Positions 63,892 through 64,000 of a stretch of 64,000 nt of DNA are shown here, one piece after another (position 1 is the stretch's first letter; every line of letters begins with the position of its first letter). The notes beneath the pieces were generated by a model that did no database searches, was not told the origin of the DNA, and saw only the letters and a program-made list of their open reading frames with translations. Source of the DNA: Brevundimonas nasdae (GTDB lineage Bacteria; Pseudomonadota; Alphaproteobacteria; Caulobacterales; Caulobacteraceae); contig NZ_JAEPWN010000012.1 in assembly GCF_016654005.1 (NCBI RefSeq), positions 38,290 through 102,289 of the forward strand, written 5' to 3'. Both the position numbers and the translations under genes were made by a program.

Positions 63892-64000
63892 CATCCGACC
63901 AGATACGGCGCCGCATAACCGCCTTCCGCGCAGGACAGGCCGTGCACCCGCACGTCCGCCTCGCCCAGCCCCACGCCCAGCAGATCCAGCAATGGGTTGA
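63892..64000 (-). CDS. 3' end of an unidentified gene (partial)
   Basis: The minus strand is open from the window edge to the TGA at 63894-63892; the visible end reads NPLLDLLGVGLGEADVRVHG, then LSCAEGGYAAPYLVG. The sequence has normal high-GC codon bias and converges with the M23 gene. Only about 35 residues are present, so I cannot name a family. Confidence 0.5.

Overview
The window is a stretch of high-GC, densely coded chromosome from an alphaproteobacterium of the Caulobacterales, most likely Brevundimonas or a close relative. The evidence is the PhyR-NepR-EcfG stress locus, a SapC-family protein, EI-Ntr PtsP, a Caulobacter-like housekeeping set, and many divergent high-GC genes with GTG or TTG starts. 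There is no prophage, IS element, CRISPR array, rRNA or tRNA that I can support. The assignment rests on gene content only; no database was searched.

Layout. 1-5974: a minus-strand operon nadD-rsfS-rlmH-envC-ctpA, then a Fur-family regulator followed by an alpha/beta hydrolase. 6133-12620: SapC, an oxidoreductase/MaoC-like pair, and a general stress response locus: a GsrN-like small RNA, phyR, nepR-ecfG, a HisKA_2 sensor kinase and an entericidin-like lipoprotein. Four perfect EcfG-type promoters (GGAAC-N16-CGTT) serve the sRNA, phyR, nepR-ecfG and the lipoprotein. 12645-18316: succinate-semialdehyde dehydrogenase, a coiled-coil hypothetical, ObgE, a thioredoxin-fold-like protein without a CXXC, and a class V PLP enzyme. 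18393-24460: secA, divergent from a PPIase-argJ-mutT run and a lone Flp pilin. 24463-30936: a SAM methyltransferase and comF with overlapping start codons, then glutaredoxin, nitrilase, DUF1178, an AraC regulator, DUF6265, GNAT, an AAA ATPase and ubiG. 30993-41936: lysC, ptsP, a RodZ-like protein, ispG, two overlapping lipoproteins, an Rrf2 regulator, a response regulator, prfA and small membrane proteins. 41992-49866: the TCA operon sucC-(glycosyltransferase)-sucD, sucA, sucB. 50028-54854: an MFS transporter and a TonB-dependent receptor with a divergent TetR regulator. 54864-56271: a DUF2306 membrane protein divergent from a membrane-anchored LytTR regulator, with a two-copy direct repeat between them. 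56279-64000: a COG3650-like lipoprotein, an orphan cytosine-5 DNA methyltransferase, the ydbH-ynbE-ydbL envelope operon, an active M23 peptidase and the end of one more gene.

The most informative findings are the candidate gsrN small RNA with its promoter, C7 loop and terminator; the set of EcfG promoters in cis; the LytTR direct-repeat operator with a 21-bp period; a dispersed palindromic repeat family lying just after gene ends; and a glycosyltransferase gene tightly embedded between sucC and sucD.
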